Assembly (NCBI RefSeq): GCF_030056575.1
Contig: NZ_JASHHX010000015.1
Coordinates: 37,158 to 101,157 of the forward strand
Length of the DNA: 64,000 bases
Origin: Rhodoblastus sp. 17X3
Lineage (GTDB): Bacteria > Pseudomonadota > Alphaproteobacteria > Rhizobiales > Beijerinckiaceae
Direction of reading: 5' to 3'
Shown: positions 36,501 to 44,948 of the stretch, one piece after another
How the letters are laid out: every line of letters begins with the position of its first letter
How positions within the stretch are numbered: the stretch's first letter is position 1
Translations under genes and position numbers: made by a program
Notes under the pieces: model-generated
What the model was told of the DNA's origin: nothing
The model's database searches: none
Seen by the model: the letters and a program-made list of their open reading frames with translations, nothing else

Positions 36501-37021
36501 TGCAGCCCGCCGATGCCGGCCGCTTCTTCCAGAATGCGGCGGCGGGCCTGCGGTTTGGCGGCGATGATCTCGCCAATCTGCCCCTGCCGAACCATGGCCG
36601 GCGAGCGCGCGCCGGACGAGGCGTCGGCGAACAGCAATTGCACGTCGCGGGCGCGCACCTCGCGGCCGTTGACGCGATAGGTCGAGCCCTGTTCGCGCTC
36701 GATGCGGCGGGTGATTTCGAGAATGTCGGAATCATTGAAGACGGCGGGCGCGGAGCGGGCGCTGTTGTCGAGCACCAGCGCGACTTCGGCGTGATTGCGC
36801 GACGGGCGCGAGCCGGAGCCGGAGAAGATGACGTCGTCCATGCCGGCGGCGCGCATCTGCTTGTAGGAGTTCTCGCCCATGACCCAGCGCAGGGCCTCGA
36901 CGAGATTGGACTTGCCGCAGCCGTTCGGCCCCACAACGCCTGTCAGGCCGGGGTTGATCACGAAATCGGTCGGCTCCACGAAACTTTTGAAGCCGGTCAG
37001 TCGCAGCTTGTCGAATTTCAT
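33566..37021 (-). CDS. smc: Chromosome segregation protein SMC
   Basis: 1151-residue condensin ATPase that organises chromosomes for segregation. N-terminal head: MKFDKLRLTGFKSFVEPTDF with Walker A GPNGCGKSN (residues 31-38). It is followed by two long coiled coils flanking a hinge around residues 510-620 (ERIVVAKGYEAALGAALGDDLDA). The C-terminal head has the signature LLSGGEQALTA and Walker B ICVLDEVDAPLDDANV. An ATG much further upstream stays open, but SMC homology starts exactly at MKFDKL. Partner scpA/scpB genes are not in the window. Confidence 0.97.
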   Translation of the reverse strand: MKFDKLRLTGFKSFVEPTDFVINPGLTGVVGPNGCGKSNLVEALRWVMGENSYKQMRAAGMDDVIFSGSGSRPSRNHAEVALVLDNSARSAPAVFNDSDILEITRRIEREQGSTYRVNGREVRARDVQLLFADASSGARSPAMVRQGQIGEIIAAKPQARRRILEEAAGIGGLHSRRHEAELRLKGAEENLLRLEDVLTQIGAQAESLRRQARQAARYRALAAEIRRHEALTALIASREAAHEAEEAQRLFDSNVVDVAERTRQQAETARLQALAAHAMPGLRDAESQAAAALQRLVLARETLDGEEKRAAERKTEMERRIAQAAADLARERGHFEDAAATLARLEAEDEDLAGAGEAEADLVEEARLRCEEAEEKLRASELALEKAQDAFANAEAQRNALAEAARREEQALLRFEGELSRIEDDIAALRASAESDSELAESLAEAERLMDAAAQAEEDAIAAESALALARDEENFLRGPLAEAERKAQRLETEAGTLAKLLQTGASGGWPAVLERIVVAKGYEAALGAALGDDLDASDDDAAPAHWTITQSGGDPSLPAGARPLTEWVSAPPALYRSLAQIGLVSRDAGPVLRQHLKPGQRLVSIEGDLWRWDGFTQAAEAPTPAARRLAEKNRLGDLEIEADAAREAVEALLEKMEWVRVAVAEAAEADQRARQTARMTQKALAEARESANAAERRQAQFLSRLANLDDSRKRAEELRDEARERLIESREALDDVAEPATLAGERDAARAANALDRAEAAEARAALQSFSREAESRLRRREAIARETKSWLDRRARSQFQTEEIEFRVAEAQEELAKLEDAPDEFLLQRRSLAQKIEEAEAALRDAADARARGETALAETDRAARAALEAMSAARETRARLEAQAEAARTRLQILIRDIAEQLNCAPQGLPALAGIAEGDDLPAMDGVSIRLASLKQDRERLGGVNLRAEDELATVEDEQAKLIAERDDLAEAIRKLRSAIGSLNKEGRERLLDAFARVDAHFRDLFSLLFGGGSAELQLVESDDPLEAGLEILARPPGKKPATMTLLSGGEQALTAMSLIFAVFLTNPAPICVLDEVDAPLDDANVERFCDLLDDMARKTDTRFITITHNPITMARMDRLFGVTQAERGVSQLVSVELEQAERLLEAS

Positions 37022-37036
37022 GTCTTTACGCAATTT

Positions 37037-37131
37037 TTCGCCGGCCATGGCCGGCGAACCCCTCGCATCAGCTCGGCGTCGCGTTCGCTCCTGGCGCGCG
37101 CCCGCTGGCTCCCGCCAGCGCGATCGCGCCT
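37037..37131. repeat. Dispersed 29-bp repeat (copy 2) flanked by hairpins
   Basis: 37037-37058 is a perfect 22-bp palindrome (core CCGGCCATGGCCGG). 37064-37092 is the second copy of the 29-bp repeat seen at 8468-8496. 37094-37131 folds into a larger GC-rich hairpin with inner arms CGCTGGC/GCCAGCG. The element fills the gap between gcvPB and smc. None of the hairpins has a U-tract on the minus strand. Confidence 0.75.
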
Positions 37132-37230
37132 TTGCCTCGCACGCCGCATTCCCAGAATGGAACAAGGCGCCAGAAGAGGGCCTGAATCAAGCGCGGCCAC
37201 GGCGAAAGTTGGGGAAAAGGGCGCGCCGCC

Positions 37231-38781
37231 TCAGGCCTTGACCGGCTGGGGAGGCGTCCAGCGCAGCACCGGCTTGCGCGCGGCGGCGGTCTCGTCGAGC
37301 CTTTTGCGCGGGGCGTAATGAGGCGCGCCGAGGAAGCGCTCGGTCTCGCCGCGCAGGGCGCTGAAAACGAGATCGCGCAAGGTTGCGATGAACAAGGTCA
37401 GCGAGACCAGCGATTCCGACTCGGTCGGCTCGATCAGCATGGCGCCATGGACGACGAGCGGGAAATAGATCGTCATCGGGTGGAAGCCCTCGTCGATCAT
37501 CGCCTTGGCGAAATCGAGCGTGGTGATGCCCGTGTCCTTGAGCCAGCGGTCGTCGAACAGGGCCTCATGCATGCAGATCTTGTCGCCGAAGGGCGCTGAC
37601 ATGACGTCGCCGAGGCTTACCCGGACATAATTGGCGGCGAGCACCGCGTCTTCCGAGGCCTTGGCCAGACCGTCCGCGCCGTGGGAGAGGATATAGGCGA
37701 GCGCGCGGACGAACATGCCCATCTGGCCATGGAAAGCGGTCATGCGGCCAAAGGCTTCCGTCCCTTCCGCGTTCTCGACCAAAGTGAGCCGTTCGCCCTC
37801 GCGCTTGAGGAAGGGAACCGGCGCGAAAGCCGCCAGCCGGCTCGACAGCACCACCGGGCCGGAGCCGGGGCCACCGCCGCCATGCGGGGTGGAGAAGGTC
37901 TTGTGCAGGTTGATGTGCATGGCGTCGACGCCGAGGTCGCCGGGCCGCACCTTGCCGACAATGGCGTTGAAATTGGCGCCGTCACAATAGAAATAGGCCC
38001 CGGCCGCGTGGACCAGCCGCGCGATTTCGACAATGTCGCGCTCGAAAAGCCCGCAGGTGTTGGGGTTGGTGAGCATGATCGCGGCGACGTCGGGGCCGAG
38101 CGCGGCGGCGACCGCGTCGGGATGGACCAGCCCGTCCGGTCCGGCGGGCACGACGCGGACGGAAAAGCCGAGCGCGGCGGCGGTGGCCGGATTGGTGCCA
38201 TGGGCCGATTCCGGCGCCAGCACCACTTTCCGCGTCGCCGCCTCTCCGCGCGCGGAAATCGCCGCCTTGATGGCCATCATGCCGCACATTTCGCCATGGG
38301 CGCCCGCCTTGGGCGATAGCGCCACGGCCTGCATATTGGTGAGCTTGAGCAGCCAGCCGGCCAGCTCTTCCATCAGTTCCAGCGCGCCCTGCACGGTCGA
38401 AACCGGCTGCAAGGGGTGAATATCCGCAAAGCCGGGCAGCCGCGCCATTTTCTCGTTGAGGCGCGGATTGTGCTTCATCGTGCAGGAGCCGAGCGGATAA
38501 GGCCCGAGGTCGATGGCGTAATTCTTCTGCGACAGCCGGACGTAATGGCGCATGGCCTCCGGCTCGGAAAGTCCGGGGAGGCCGATCGCGCTCTTGCGCT
38601 CCAGCCCGCCGAGGCGCGGCGTGAACGGCGCGGGCGGGTCGAGATCGACACCGGTAAAGTCATTGCGGCCGGTCTCGAAGATCAAGGCCTCGGCGACTTG
38701 CAACGCGCGATTGCCGGTGAAGGTTTTCGGCATGTGCGGCGTTGCGACCTGCGGCTGGGTGGGGCGGCCTTCGCGGTTCAT
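37231..38781 (-). CDS. gcvPB: Glycine dehydrogenase (decarboxylating) subunit 2
   Basis: Half of the two-subunit P-protein of the glycine cleavage system. 516 residues. The PLP lysine lies in [41 protein letters not shown] and [12 protein letters not shown] are standard blocks. Its ATG overlaps the gcvPA stop (ATGA), indicating translational coupling. The T and H proteins are absent from the neighbourhood, so they must be encoded elsewhere if the pathway works. Confidence 0.96.
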   Translation of the reverse strand: MNREGRPTQPQVATPHMPKTFTGNRALQVAEALIFETGRNDFTGVDLDPPAPFTPRLGGLERKSAIGLPGLSEPEAMRHYVRLSQKNYAIDLGPYPLGSCTMKHNPRLNEKMARLPGFADIHPLQPVSTVQGALELMEELAGWLLKLTNMQAVALSPKAGAHGEMCGMMAIKAAISARGEAATRKVVLAPESAHGTNPATAAALGFSVRVVPAGPDGLVHPDAVAAALGPDVAAIMLTNPNTCGLFERDIVEIARLVHAAGAYFYCDGANFNAIVGKVRPGDLGVDAMHINLHKTFSTPHGGGGPGSGPVVLSSRLAAFAPVPFLKREGERLTLVENAEGTEAFGRMTAFHGQMGMFVRALAYILSHGADGLAKASEDAVLAANYVRVSLGDVMSAPFGDKICMHEALFDDRWLKDTGITTLDFAKAMIDEGFHPMTIYFPLVVHGAMLIEPTESESLVSLTLFIATLRDLVFSALRGETERFLGAPHYAPRKRLDETAAARKPVLRWTPPQPVKA

Positions 38782-40124
38782 GCGCGCATCTCCGCTTGCA
38801 GCGCGTCGAGGAGGACGGCGCGATCCTCGTCGGTATTGACTTCGCTTGACGCCACCAGCAGCAGGTCGTCGAGACCGGCGCCGGGCAGCAGGCGCGAGAC
38901 GGGGACGCCGGCGAGCACGCCGCGCGCCGCCATGCGCTCGACGAGGTCCGCCGCCGAGCCTTGCACCTGTAGCGTGAATTCATTGAAGAAGGCGCGGTTC
39001 AGGACTTTTACGCCCGGAACCTTCTCCAGCGCGTCGGCCAGCGCGACGGCATTGGCGTGGTTGATCAGGGCCAGTTGCTTCAGGCCCGTCTCGCCGAGCA
39101 GCGAGAGGTGAATCGAGAAAGCGAGGGCGCAGAGGCCGGAATTGGTGCAGATGTTCGAAGTCGCCTTCTCGCGGCGGATATGCTGCTCGCGGGTCGAAAG
39201 GGTCAGCACAAAGCCGCGCCGCCCGTCGGCGTCCACGGTCTGGCCGCAGAGCCGGCCGGGCATCTGCCGAAGATATTTCTCGCGCGCGGCGAACAGGCCG
39301 AGATAAGGCCCGCCGAAATTGAGGCCATTGCCAATCGACTGGCCCTCGCCGACGACGATATCGGCGCCCATCGCGCCGGGCGATTCGATCAGTCCGAGCG
39401 CGAGAGCTTCCGTCACCACGGCGATCAGCAGCACGCCCTTGGCGCGGCAGGCCTCGGCCAGCGGACGCAGGTCGCGCGGATTGCCAAAGACGTCCGGGCT
39501 CTGCACGACGACGCAGGAGAGGCTGTCGTCCAGCGCGCCGATCAGGTCTTCCGAAGCCAGCGGGTCGGGCGGGAGGATGCGGATCTCGTCCTCGGCCATG
39601 TCCGACAATGTGCGGGCCGTCGCTGCATAATGAGGATGCAACCCGCCTGAGACCAACGCCTTGCGGCGGCGCGTGACGCGATGCGCCATCAGGATCGCTT
39701 CCGCCGCGCCGGTCGAGCCGTCATACATCGAGGCGTTGGCGACCTCCATGCCGGTCAGATTGGCGACCTGGGTCTGGAACTCGAACAGGACCTGCAATGT
39801 GCCCTGCGAAATTTCCGGCTGGTAGGGCGTGTAGCTGGTGAGGAATTCCGACCGCTGGATCAAATGGTCCACCGTCGCGGGAACGTGGTGCTTGTATGCC
39901 CCCGCGCCGACGAAGAAGGGAACCGCGCCAGCCGCGACGTTTTTGCCCGCCAGAGCCGAGAGGCGCCGCTCCACCTCCAGCTCCGATTTCCGCGACGGCA
40001 GGTCGAGCGGGCTGGTGAGCAGGGCGTCGCGCGGCGCATCGGCGAAAAGGTCGTCGATGGCGGCGACGCCGATGCGGGCCAGCATGTCCTCGCGGTTTTC
40101 GGCGCTGAGCGGCAGATAACGCAT
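38778..40124 (-). CDS. gcvPA: Glycine dehydrogenase (decarboxylating) subunit 1
   Basis: 448-residue partner of GcvPB, homologous to the N-terminal half of single-chain P-protein. [61 protein letters not shown] and [11 protein letters not shown] are diagnostic. No PLP lysine is expected in this subunit. It begins 13 bp after the dsbA-like stop, so the operon appears to be dsbA-like, gcvPA, gcvPB. Confidence 0.96.
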   Translation of the reverse strand: MRYLPLSAENREDMLARIGVAAIDDLFADAPRDALLTSPLDLPSRKSELEVERRLSALAGKNVAAGAVPFFVGAGAYKHHVPATVDHLIQRSEFLTSYTPYQPEISQGTLQVLFEFQTQVANLTGMEVANASMYDGSTGAAEAILMAHRVTRRRKALVSGGLHPHYAATARTLSDMAEDEIRILPPDPLASEDLIGALDDSLSCVVVQSPDVFGNPRDLRPLAEACRAKGVLLIAVVTEALALGLIESPGAMGADIVVGEGQSIGNGLNFGGPYLGLFAAREKYLRQMPGRLCGQTVDADGRRGFVLTLSTREQHIRREKATSNICTNSGLCALAFSIHLSLLGETGLKQLALINHANAVALADALEKVPGVKVLNRAFFNEFTLQVQGSAADLVERMAARGVLAGVPVSRLLPGAGLDDLLLVASSEVNTDEDRAVLLDALQAEMRA

Positions 40125-40137
40125 ACGGAAAGAACTC

Positions 40138-40806
40138 TTACTTCAGATAGGGAGCGAGGACGGCGTCGAGCTCTTCGGCGGGGATCTCGCCGGACTTCTT
40201 GTCGCCGTTGATGAAGAAGGTCGGCGTGGCGCTGATGCCGAATTTCTGGGCCGCCGTGTCGCGGATCTGGTTGATCTTGTCGAACATGGCCTGGTCGTTG
40301 AGGCAGGCGTCGAAGGCCGCCGAACCCATGCCGGTCTGCTTGACGGTGTCGCGCAGGGCCTGCAGCGGATTATTGACGAAGGCCCAGTTCTTCTGCTGCT
40401 GGAACAGCAGTTCGACCACGGCCTCGCGCTTGTCGCCCGAACAGCGCGCGAGCATGGCGGCGCCGGCGGCGAGCGGATCGAGCGGGAATTCGCGCAGGGC
40501 GAAGCGCACCTTGCCGGTGTCGATATATTTGGACTTCAGGGTCGGGAAGACGTCCGTGGTGAAGCGCGCGCAATGGCCGCAGGTCATCGAGGCGTATTCG
40601 ACGATCGTCACGGGCGCCTTGGGGTCGCCCAGCCAGACGTCGGGCAGCGGCGGTTCGGCCATCAGCTGGTCGAGCGGGACCTTGGCGGCGGCTTCCGGCC
40701 CGGCGGCTTTTTGCGCCTGAGCGGCGAGGGGCGTGGCGGCCAGAGCGAGCGCGGCGCCGAGACCGAGCAGACCACGGCGCGTGGCGCTGGAGCGGAAACG
40801 AGACAT
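40138..40806 (-). CDS. DsbA-family thiol:disulfide oxidoreductase, Tat-type signal
   Basis: 222-residue exported thioredoxin-fold protein. The leader ([20 protein letters not shown]) has a twin-arginine motif followed by a hydrophobic stretch and AQA cleavage region, so export is probably by Tat. The active site is CGHC in [12 protein letters not shown] and the cis-proline loop is [10 protein letters not shown]. It resembles the DsbA-like proteins that in many alphaproteobacteria sit between a DUF721 gene and smc; here gcvPA and gcvPB separate it from smc. Start taken at [12 protein letters not shown] because the longer frame has no leader. Confidence 0.92.
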   Translation of the reverse strand: MSRFRSSATRRGLLGLGAALALAATPLAAQAQKAAGPEAAAKVPLDQLMAEPPLPDVWLGDPKAPVTIVEYASMTCGHCARFTTDVFPTLKSKYIDTGKVRFALREFPLDPLAAGAAMLARCSGDKREAVVELLFQQQKNWAFVNNPLQALRDTVKQTGMGSAAFDACLNDQAMFDKINQIRDTAAQKFGISATPTFFINGDKKSGEIPAEELDAVLAPYLK

Positions 40807-41189
40807 GGTGCGATCCTGCGTGACGGAAACGATTGGCCCTTCATATACGCTCGCGCCGCGAGTCGCAAAGCGCGCGGGCCGCAATGCACAATATTGAGGG
40901 GGAGGCCGCCGCCCGGCGCGCACGCAGCGAGGGGGGAACGCCGATTCAGGTATTACGCTGATCCAGCTCTGATAAACCGCGAAGTAAGCGCCTCGAACGC
41001 AGGATTGCGTTCATGCCTGACTGAAGAAATCATTCTCTTTTTGGAGTGGGTGGGCTGTGACGAGCGCCCTACGATCACCATTTTGGGTCGGGGCAGGCAC
41101 GAATATCAGCAAAATCTGCTCCGCCATTATGCAGAAACGGCAGCGATTGAGGCCGTCCGTCGCACAAAGCAAGACAACGGGAGGGAACG
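40807..41189. other. Low-GC intergenic stretch, possible gene remnant (383 bp)
   Basis: From about 40955 GC content falls well below the surroundings. A plus-strand open frame through 40970-41180 encodes residues such as LTEEIILFLEWVGCDERPTI and RHEYQQNLLRHYAET. These look protein-like but have no start codon with a ribosome site, and I recognise no family. It may be the decayed 5' portion of a horizontally acquired gene. The leader of the dsbA-like gene is at the 40807 end. Confidence 0.35.
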
Positions 41190-41336
41190 ATGGCTAAGGG
41201 GCAGGTTAGAGGGAATAAAGAGGCCAAAAAACCGAAGGCGGATCAAGCGCACCCCAAAAAAGGCCTTCCGTCCGCCTATCAGAAATCACAGGGAAGAGAA
41301 GACCCTGTAGATAGTTTGTTCAAAAAGAAGGGCTGA
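41190..41336 (+). CDS. Small basic protein (48 aa) of the MAKGQ family
   Basis: ATG with a strong ribosome site (GGGAGG, 5-6 nt spacing) opens a 48-codon frame: MAKGQVRGNKEAKKPKAD..., Lys/Gln-rich, ending DPVDSLFKKKG. The start matches a widespread, uncharacterised family of tiny basic proteins beginning MAKGQ-x-R-x-NKE-x-KKPK. Probably nucleic-acid- or ribosome-binding by composition only. It lies in a low-GC patch and may have been acquired separately from its neighbours. Confidence 0.75.
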   Translation: MAKGQVRGNKEAKKPKADQAHPKKGLPSAYQKSQGREDPVDSLFKKKG

Positions 41337-41398
41337 GTGACTATAAACCGCTCCCTAAACTCACGAAGCGTGAGTAAAATCGATTCTCTTCACGGAAC

Positions 41399-41434
41399 AA
41401 AAAAGAGTGTCCGGCAACCCTCGTTGCCGGACAC
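41399..41434 (-). terminator. Rho-independent terminator downstream of the DciA-like gene
   Basis: Perfect 12-bp stem (41407-41418 and 41423-41434; arm GTGTCCGGCAAC) with a 4-nt loop, followed on the minus strand by TCTTTTTTG (complement of 41398-41406). It ends the transcript of the DciA-like gene and may block read-through in the other direction as well. Confidence 0.88.
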
Positions 41435-41452
41435 GTAACCGTGCGAATTACG

Positions 41453-41495
41453 GTGACAAAATTACCGAACCAATGTGACAAGAATTATAGTGACA
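41453..41495 (+). repeat. Three GTGACA direct repeats in an AT-rich patch
   Basis: GTGACA at 41453, 41475 and 41490, each followed by an A/T-rich tract (AAAATTAC, AGAATTAT, GAATAC). The surrounding 41440-41515 is far more AT-rich than the window average and includes TATAAT at 41509-41514. The spacing (22 and 15 bp) is irregular. Purpose unknown; a protein-binding cluster or relic of mobile DNA is possible. Confidence 0.5.
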
Positions 41496-41565
41496 GAATA
41501 CGAATTTCTATAATTAGACCACGCCCCCTGCCGACGGAATTGTCGAGCCAGGAACCAATAGCCGG

Positions 41566-42072
41566 TCACCGCCCTGCCGGCCCCCGCAGCGCGCGTGCGC
41601 CCAGCCGCGCCAAAGCCTTGCGCAAATCTTCGTCCTCGACGTCTTCGGCCGCCTTTTCCGCCTCGGCCAGAGCTTGCGGATCGGGCGGGGCGATGCGCGC
41701 CGGCCTGTTGGCCTTGCTCAGCGGCCCCTGCCGGATCGCCAGCTTGCCCACGGCCCGCCAGCCGAGATGGGAATTGACGCGCTCGATCAGAACCGGCCCC
41801 ATGTGCTGGATTTCGAGCGCCATGGCGCCCGAGACGCGCAGGACGAGGGTCGCGGGCTCGACGACCGCATCGGGCGGGCGCTTGGCGGGGCGCGGCGGCC
41901 ATTGCAGCTTGATCGGCTCGGAACAGGCGGCGACGCGCTCGCCGACAATGTCGTCCCAGTGCAATATGAGGCTGGATTCGCCGAATCCCTGTCTGGCCAA
42001 AACCGGATCGACCGCCGCGCGAACGAAATCGGCGAGCGGGACGGGTTTGGAATATTTTTGACGCGGAGCCAT
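41566..42072 (-). CDS. DUF721 / DciA-like protein (putative replicative helicase loader)
   Basis: 168 residues starting MAPRQKYSKPVPLADFVRAAVDPVLARQGFGESSLILHWDDIVG, the DUF721 domain. DUF721 proteins (DciA) are the ancestral loaders of the DnaB replicative helicase in bacteria lacking DnaC/DnaI. The C-terminal part (about residues 115-168) is charged and low in complexity. Divergent from mutY with only 20 bp between start codons, an arrangement common in alphaproteobacteria. Function assigned by family; not tested in this group. Confidence 0.85.
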   Translation of the reverse strand: MAPRQKYSKPVPLADFVRAAVDPVLARQGFGESSLILHWDDIVGERVAACSEPIKLQWPPRPAKRPPDAVVEPATLVLRVSGAMALEIQHMGPVLIERVNSHLGWRAVGKLAIRQGPLSKANRPARIAPPDPQALAEAEKAAEDVEDEDLRKALARLGARALRGPAGR

Positions 42073-42092
42073 CCGGTCATAGTGGGAGTCCC

Positions 42093-43220
42093 ATGGGCAA
42101 AGGCAAGACCAATTCGGGCGTCGGCGTCGGGGAGAGGCTGCTGGCCTGGTACGACCGCAGCCGCCGGACGCTGCCGTGGCGCGCGGCGCCGGGGGAAAAG
42201 CCCGATCCTTACGCCGTCTGGCTGTCGGAAGTGATGCTGCAACAGACCACGGTCGCGGCGGTGGGCGCTTTCTACGCGAAATTCCTGGCGCTGTGGCCGC
42301 GCGTGGAGCAGCTCGCGGCGGCGCCGGTCGAGGCGGTGATGCAGGCCTGGGCGGGGCTTGGCTATTATTCCCGCGCCCGCAATTTGCACGCCTGCGCGCA
42401 GAGCGTCGTGCGGGATCATGGCGGGCGCTTTCCCGACAGCGAGGCGGATCTGCTTCGCCTGCCGGGGGTCGGCCCCTATACGGCGGCGGCCATTGCGGCG
42501 ATCGCTTTCGACCGTCCCGCCATTGTCGTCGACGGCAATGTCGAACGCGTGATCGCGCGGCTGCGCGCGGTCGAAACGCCCTTGCCGGCGGCGAAGAAGG
42601 AGATTTCGGCCCTTGTCGCAGAGATCGCGCCGCGCGCGCGGCCGGGGGATTTCGCGCAGGCGATGATGGACCTTGGCGCCACCATTTGCACGCCGCGCAA
42701 CCCGGCCTGCGTGTTGTGCCCGCTTCGCGCTGACTGCGCCGCCAGCGCGACGGGGACGCAGGAGGATTATCCGCGCAAGGCCGCGAAGAAGCCGAGGCCG
42801 CTGCGGCGCGGCGCGGTGTTTTACCTGCGCAGGGCCGACGGCGCCGTCCTGACCCGGACACGGCCGCCGCGCGGTTTGCTCGGCGGCATGGAGGAGTTTT
42901 TCGGCACGGATTGGCGCGGCGAGCGGGCGGCGGATTGGGCGGCGCGGCCGCCGGCGGGCGATGACGCGCCGCCGCCCCACGCGCGCTCCGATTGGCGTCA
43001 CGCGGGAGAAATCGAGCATGTCTTCACCCATTTCGCGCTGAAACTGGCGGTTTTTGTCGCCGAGGCGCCGCGCGGCGTCCCGGCGCCGGAAGGGGGGCGC
43101 TGGCTGGACGAATCGCAAATGCGCGCCGCCGCCTTGCCGAGCGTGATGCGAAAGGCTGAGCGGGCAGCGCTTGGATTTCTCGCCGTTTCGGGCTTGTCTG
43201 GAGAGCAGAACGGTTCATGA
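42093..43220 (+). CDS. mutY: A/G-specific adenine glycosylase MutY
   Basis: Removes adenine mispaired with 8-oxoguanine. 375 residues: catalytic Glu in SEVMLQQTTVAAV, helix-hairpin-helix LPGVGPYTAAAIAAIAF, catalytic Asp in VVDGNVERVIAR. The [4Fe-4S] cysteines are in CTPRNPACVLCPLRADC (C-x6-C-x2-C-x5-C). The C-terminal Nudix-like domain that recognises 8-oxoG contains FTHFALKLAVFVAE. Start ATG at 42093 with GGGAG upstream; divergent from the DciA-like gene. Confidence 0.97.
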   Translation: MGKGKTNSGVGVGERLLAWYDRSRRTLPWRAAPGEKPDPYAVWLSEVMLQQTTVAAVGAFYAKFLALWPRVEQLAAAPVEAVMQAWAGLGYYSRARNLHACAQSVVRDHGGRFPDSEADLLRLPGVGPYTAAAIAAIAFDRPAIVVDGNVERVIARLRAVETPLPAAKKEISALVAEIAPRARPGDFAQAMMDLGATICTPRNPACVLCPLRADCAASATGTQEDYPRKAAKKPRPLRRGAVFYLRRADGAVLTRTRPPRGLLGGMEEFFGTDWRGERAADWAARPPAGDDAPPPHARSDWRHAGEIEHVFTHFALKLAVFVAEAPRGVPAPEGGRWLDESQMRAAALPSVMRKAERAALGFLAVSGLSGEQNGS

Positions 43221-43242
43221 TGCGGCGGGAGCGGAGACGGGC

Positions 43243-43512
43243 ATGACCAGGAGGCGCGGCGACAAGCCGGAGGTGGAACTGACCGAAGGCGCGATACGCG
43301 TGGTCTGGCGGGGCCGCACCCGCACCATCATGCCGGCCGCCGCGCCGCCCGGCGCCGAGGAGGCGGCGGATTTCATCGTCTTGCTCGACGACATCGTCTG
43401 TTGGGACCCGCCCGACGAAGAAACCGAAATTGAAATGAACGAATTGCAGACGATCCTCGAAGCCATCGACGAGGCCTTCGACAAGATCGGGCTCGAAGTG
43501 GCCTATGAATGA
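43243..43512 (+). CDS. Imm74-like small protein
   Basis: 89 residues: MTRRRGDKPEVELTEGAIRVVWRGRTRTI followed by FIVLLDDIVCWDPPDEETEIEMNEL and a C-terminal acidic helix. The LTEGAIRV...GRTRTI and LDDI-x-x-WDPP-x-E-x-E-I blocks resemble the Imm74 immunity-protein family. No toxin gene lies next to it, so if the family match is right it is an orphan immunity gene or a repurposed housekeeping relative. It starts 23 bp after mutY and may be co-transcribed. Confidence 0.65.
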   Translation: MTRRRGDKPEVELTEGAIRVVWRGRTRTIMPAAAPPGAEEAADFIVLLDDIVCWDPPDEETEIEMNELQTILEAIDEAFDKIGLEVAYE

Positions 43513-43577
43513 ACAGCCTCCCCAATTGGGGTTTGGGCTGTTAGAAGAGTCGCGCGCCTTCGCGGAGACGAATTGCG

Positions 43578-44462
43578 ATGAAATGGGAAGATTACGGTCA
43601 GTCTGAGAATATCGAGGATCGCCGCGGCGACACCCAATATGCCGGCGGCGGGGGCGGCTCGTCGGGTCACCTCGGCCTCGGCGCGATGATCGTGCTGGGC
43701 CTGGTCGGCTATGCGCTCGGGATCGATCCGCGCCTGCTGATCGGCGGCGCTGAAATGGTCAGCCGCATGGGCGGCGGCGGACAGCAGGAGGTCGCGCGCA
43801 AGGGCGAGGTCGGCGTGCCGAAGGACCAGGTCGGGCGTTTCGTCGCCTCGATCCTCTCCCAGAACGAGCAGGTCTGGGGCGAGGTTTTGCCCGCGCAGAC
43901 CGGCGTGAAATTCAAGCCGGCGCCCATCGTGCTCTTCAATGGCATGACTTCTTCGGGCTGCGGCACGGCGCAGTCGGCGATGGGTCCGTTCTATTGCCCG
44001 ATCGACGGGAAGATCTATCTCGACACCTCTTTCTTCCGCGACATGAAGACCAAACTGGGCGGCGGCGGCGATTTCGCCTATGCCTATGTGATCTCGCACG
44101 AGATGGGCCATCACATTCAGGATCTGCTCGGCGTCCTGCCCAAGGCGCAGGCCGCGCAGAAGAACGCCTCCTCGGAGGGGCAGGCCAACGCCATTTCCGT
44201 GCGGATCGAATTGCAGGCGGACTGCCTTGCGGGCGTCTGGGCGGCCAACGCCAATGAGAAATGGCAGAATATCGAGCCGGGAGACGTCGAAAAGGCGATC
44301 GCGACGGCGCAGGCCATTGGCGACGACCGCTTGCAGAAATCGCAGCGCGGCTTCGCCGTGCCGGATTCCTTCACCCACGGCTCTTCGGCGCAGCGCGTCC
44401 AATGGCTGCAACGCGGCTTGCAGTCCGGCAAGGTCTCGTCGTGCAACACCTTCGCCAATTGA
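43578..44462 (+). CDS. Neutral zinc metallopeptidase (YpfJ family), membrane-anchored
   Basis: 294 residues. MKWEDYGQSENIEDRRG at the N-terminus is family-typical. One membrane helix follows (LGLGAMIVLGLVGYALGIDP). The zinc site is VISHEMGHHIQDLLGV (HExxH). SSGCGTAQSAMGPFYCPIDGKIYLD, RIELQADCLAGVWA and FTHGSSAQRVQWLQRG are further conserved blocks. Predicted periplasmic or extracytoplasmic protease of unknown substrate. Confidence 0.92.
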   Translation: MKWEDYGQSENIEDRRGDTQYAGGGGGSSGHLGLGAMIVLGLVGYALGIDPRLLIGGAEMVSRMGGGGQQEVARKGEVGVPKDQVGRFVASILSQNEQVWGEVLPAQTGVKFKPAPIVLFNGMTSSGCGTAQSAMGPFYCPIDGKIYLDTSFFRDMKTKLGGGGDFAYAYVISHEMGHHIQDLLGVLPKAQAAQKNASSEGQANAISVRIELQADCLAGVWAANANEKWQNIEPGDVEKAIATAQAIGDDRLQKSQRGFAVPDSFTHGSSAQRVQWLQRGLQSGKVSSCNTFAN

Positions 44463-44501
44463 CGAGCGGTGAATCCCGGCCAGGGGGCGGGAAGCGGCCC
44501 C

Positions 44502-44933
44502 TCACGCCGGAACGAGTCCATAGCGCTTCATGATCTCGCCGATGCGTGCCGGATCGGGCGCGCCGGGTGCATTCACCGCTGCGGCGATCTCCTCGAAATA
44601 GCGCCGCCCTATAGTTCCGGGGTTCAGCACGACGAGGGCGCGGGCGCCGCCCTCGTGCAGGTTCTGGTGGTGATGGACGCTGCCGCGAGGAATGACAATG
44701 GTGTCTCCTTTGCTGATTTCATGAGTCTCGCCGTCGCGTGTGACGGTCAAGGTTCCCTCGAGACCGAAAATCACCTCGTCGACCTTCTCGTGATAATGCG
44801 CCGCAGGCACGCGGGCGCCCGGCGGCACTGTGAACTCGAACATCACCAGATCGCCGGACCCCTGCTTTTCATCGACCAGGAAGCGAAGATCCAATTGCCC
44901 GATCCGCACCGTCTCGCCGTCGAAACTTGCCAT
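44502..44933 (-). CDS. Cupin-domain protein
   Basis: 143-residue single-domain cupin. Motif 1 is PAAHYHEKVDEVIFGLEGTLTV and motif 2 is IPRGSVHHHQNLHEG; the histidines and Glu needed for a metal site are present. The fold suits small-molecule binding, isomerase or dioxygenase chemistry; the substrate is unknown. Start at MASFDGETVRIG; the longer open frame would run through the operator. Divergent from a MarR-family regulator with two palindromes between them, so it is probably the regulated target. Confidence 0.85.
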   Translation of the reverse strand: MASFDGETVRIGQLDLRFLVDEKQGSGDLVMFEFTVPPGARVPAAHYHEKVDEVIFGLEGTLTVTRDGETHEISKGDTIVIPRGSVHHHQNLHEGGARALVVLNPGTIGRRYFEEIAAAVNAPGAPDPARIGEIMKRYGLVPA

Positions 44934-44948
44934 GTGCGTCCCCTCTCT

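Noticed and set aside
37037..37058. 22-bp perfect palindrome considered as a terminator of gcvPB
   Set aside because: It has T-runs only on the plus strand before the stem. On the minus strand, where gcvPB and smc are read, AAAAATTG follows, so it does not fit Rho-independent termination.
40573..41310. 245-codon plus-strand frame spanning the dsbA-like leader and the 48-aa gene
   Set aside because: Its first third is the antisense of the dsbA-like gene and its last third is the shifted frame of the MAKGQ gene. Only the middle (40970-41180) looks protein-like, and it has no start; noted as a possible remnant instead.
41453..41514. GTGACA repeats considered as plasmid-type iterons or an origin
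   Set aside because: Only three irregularly spaced copies, no initiator gene nearby, and the flanks are ordinary chromosomal genes.
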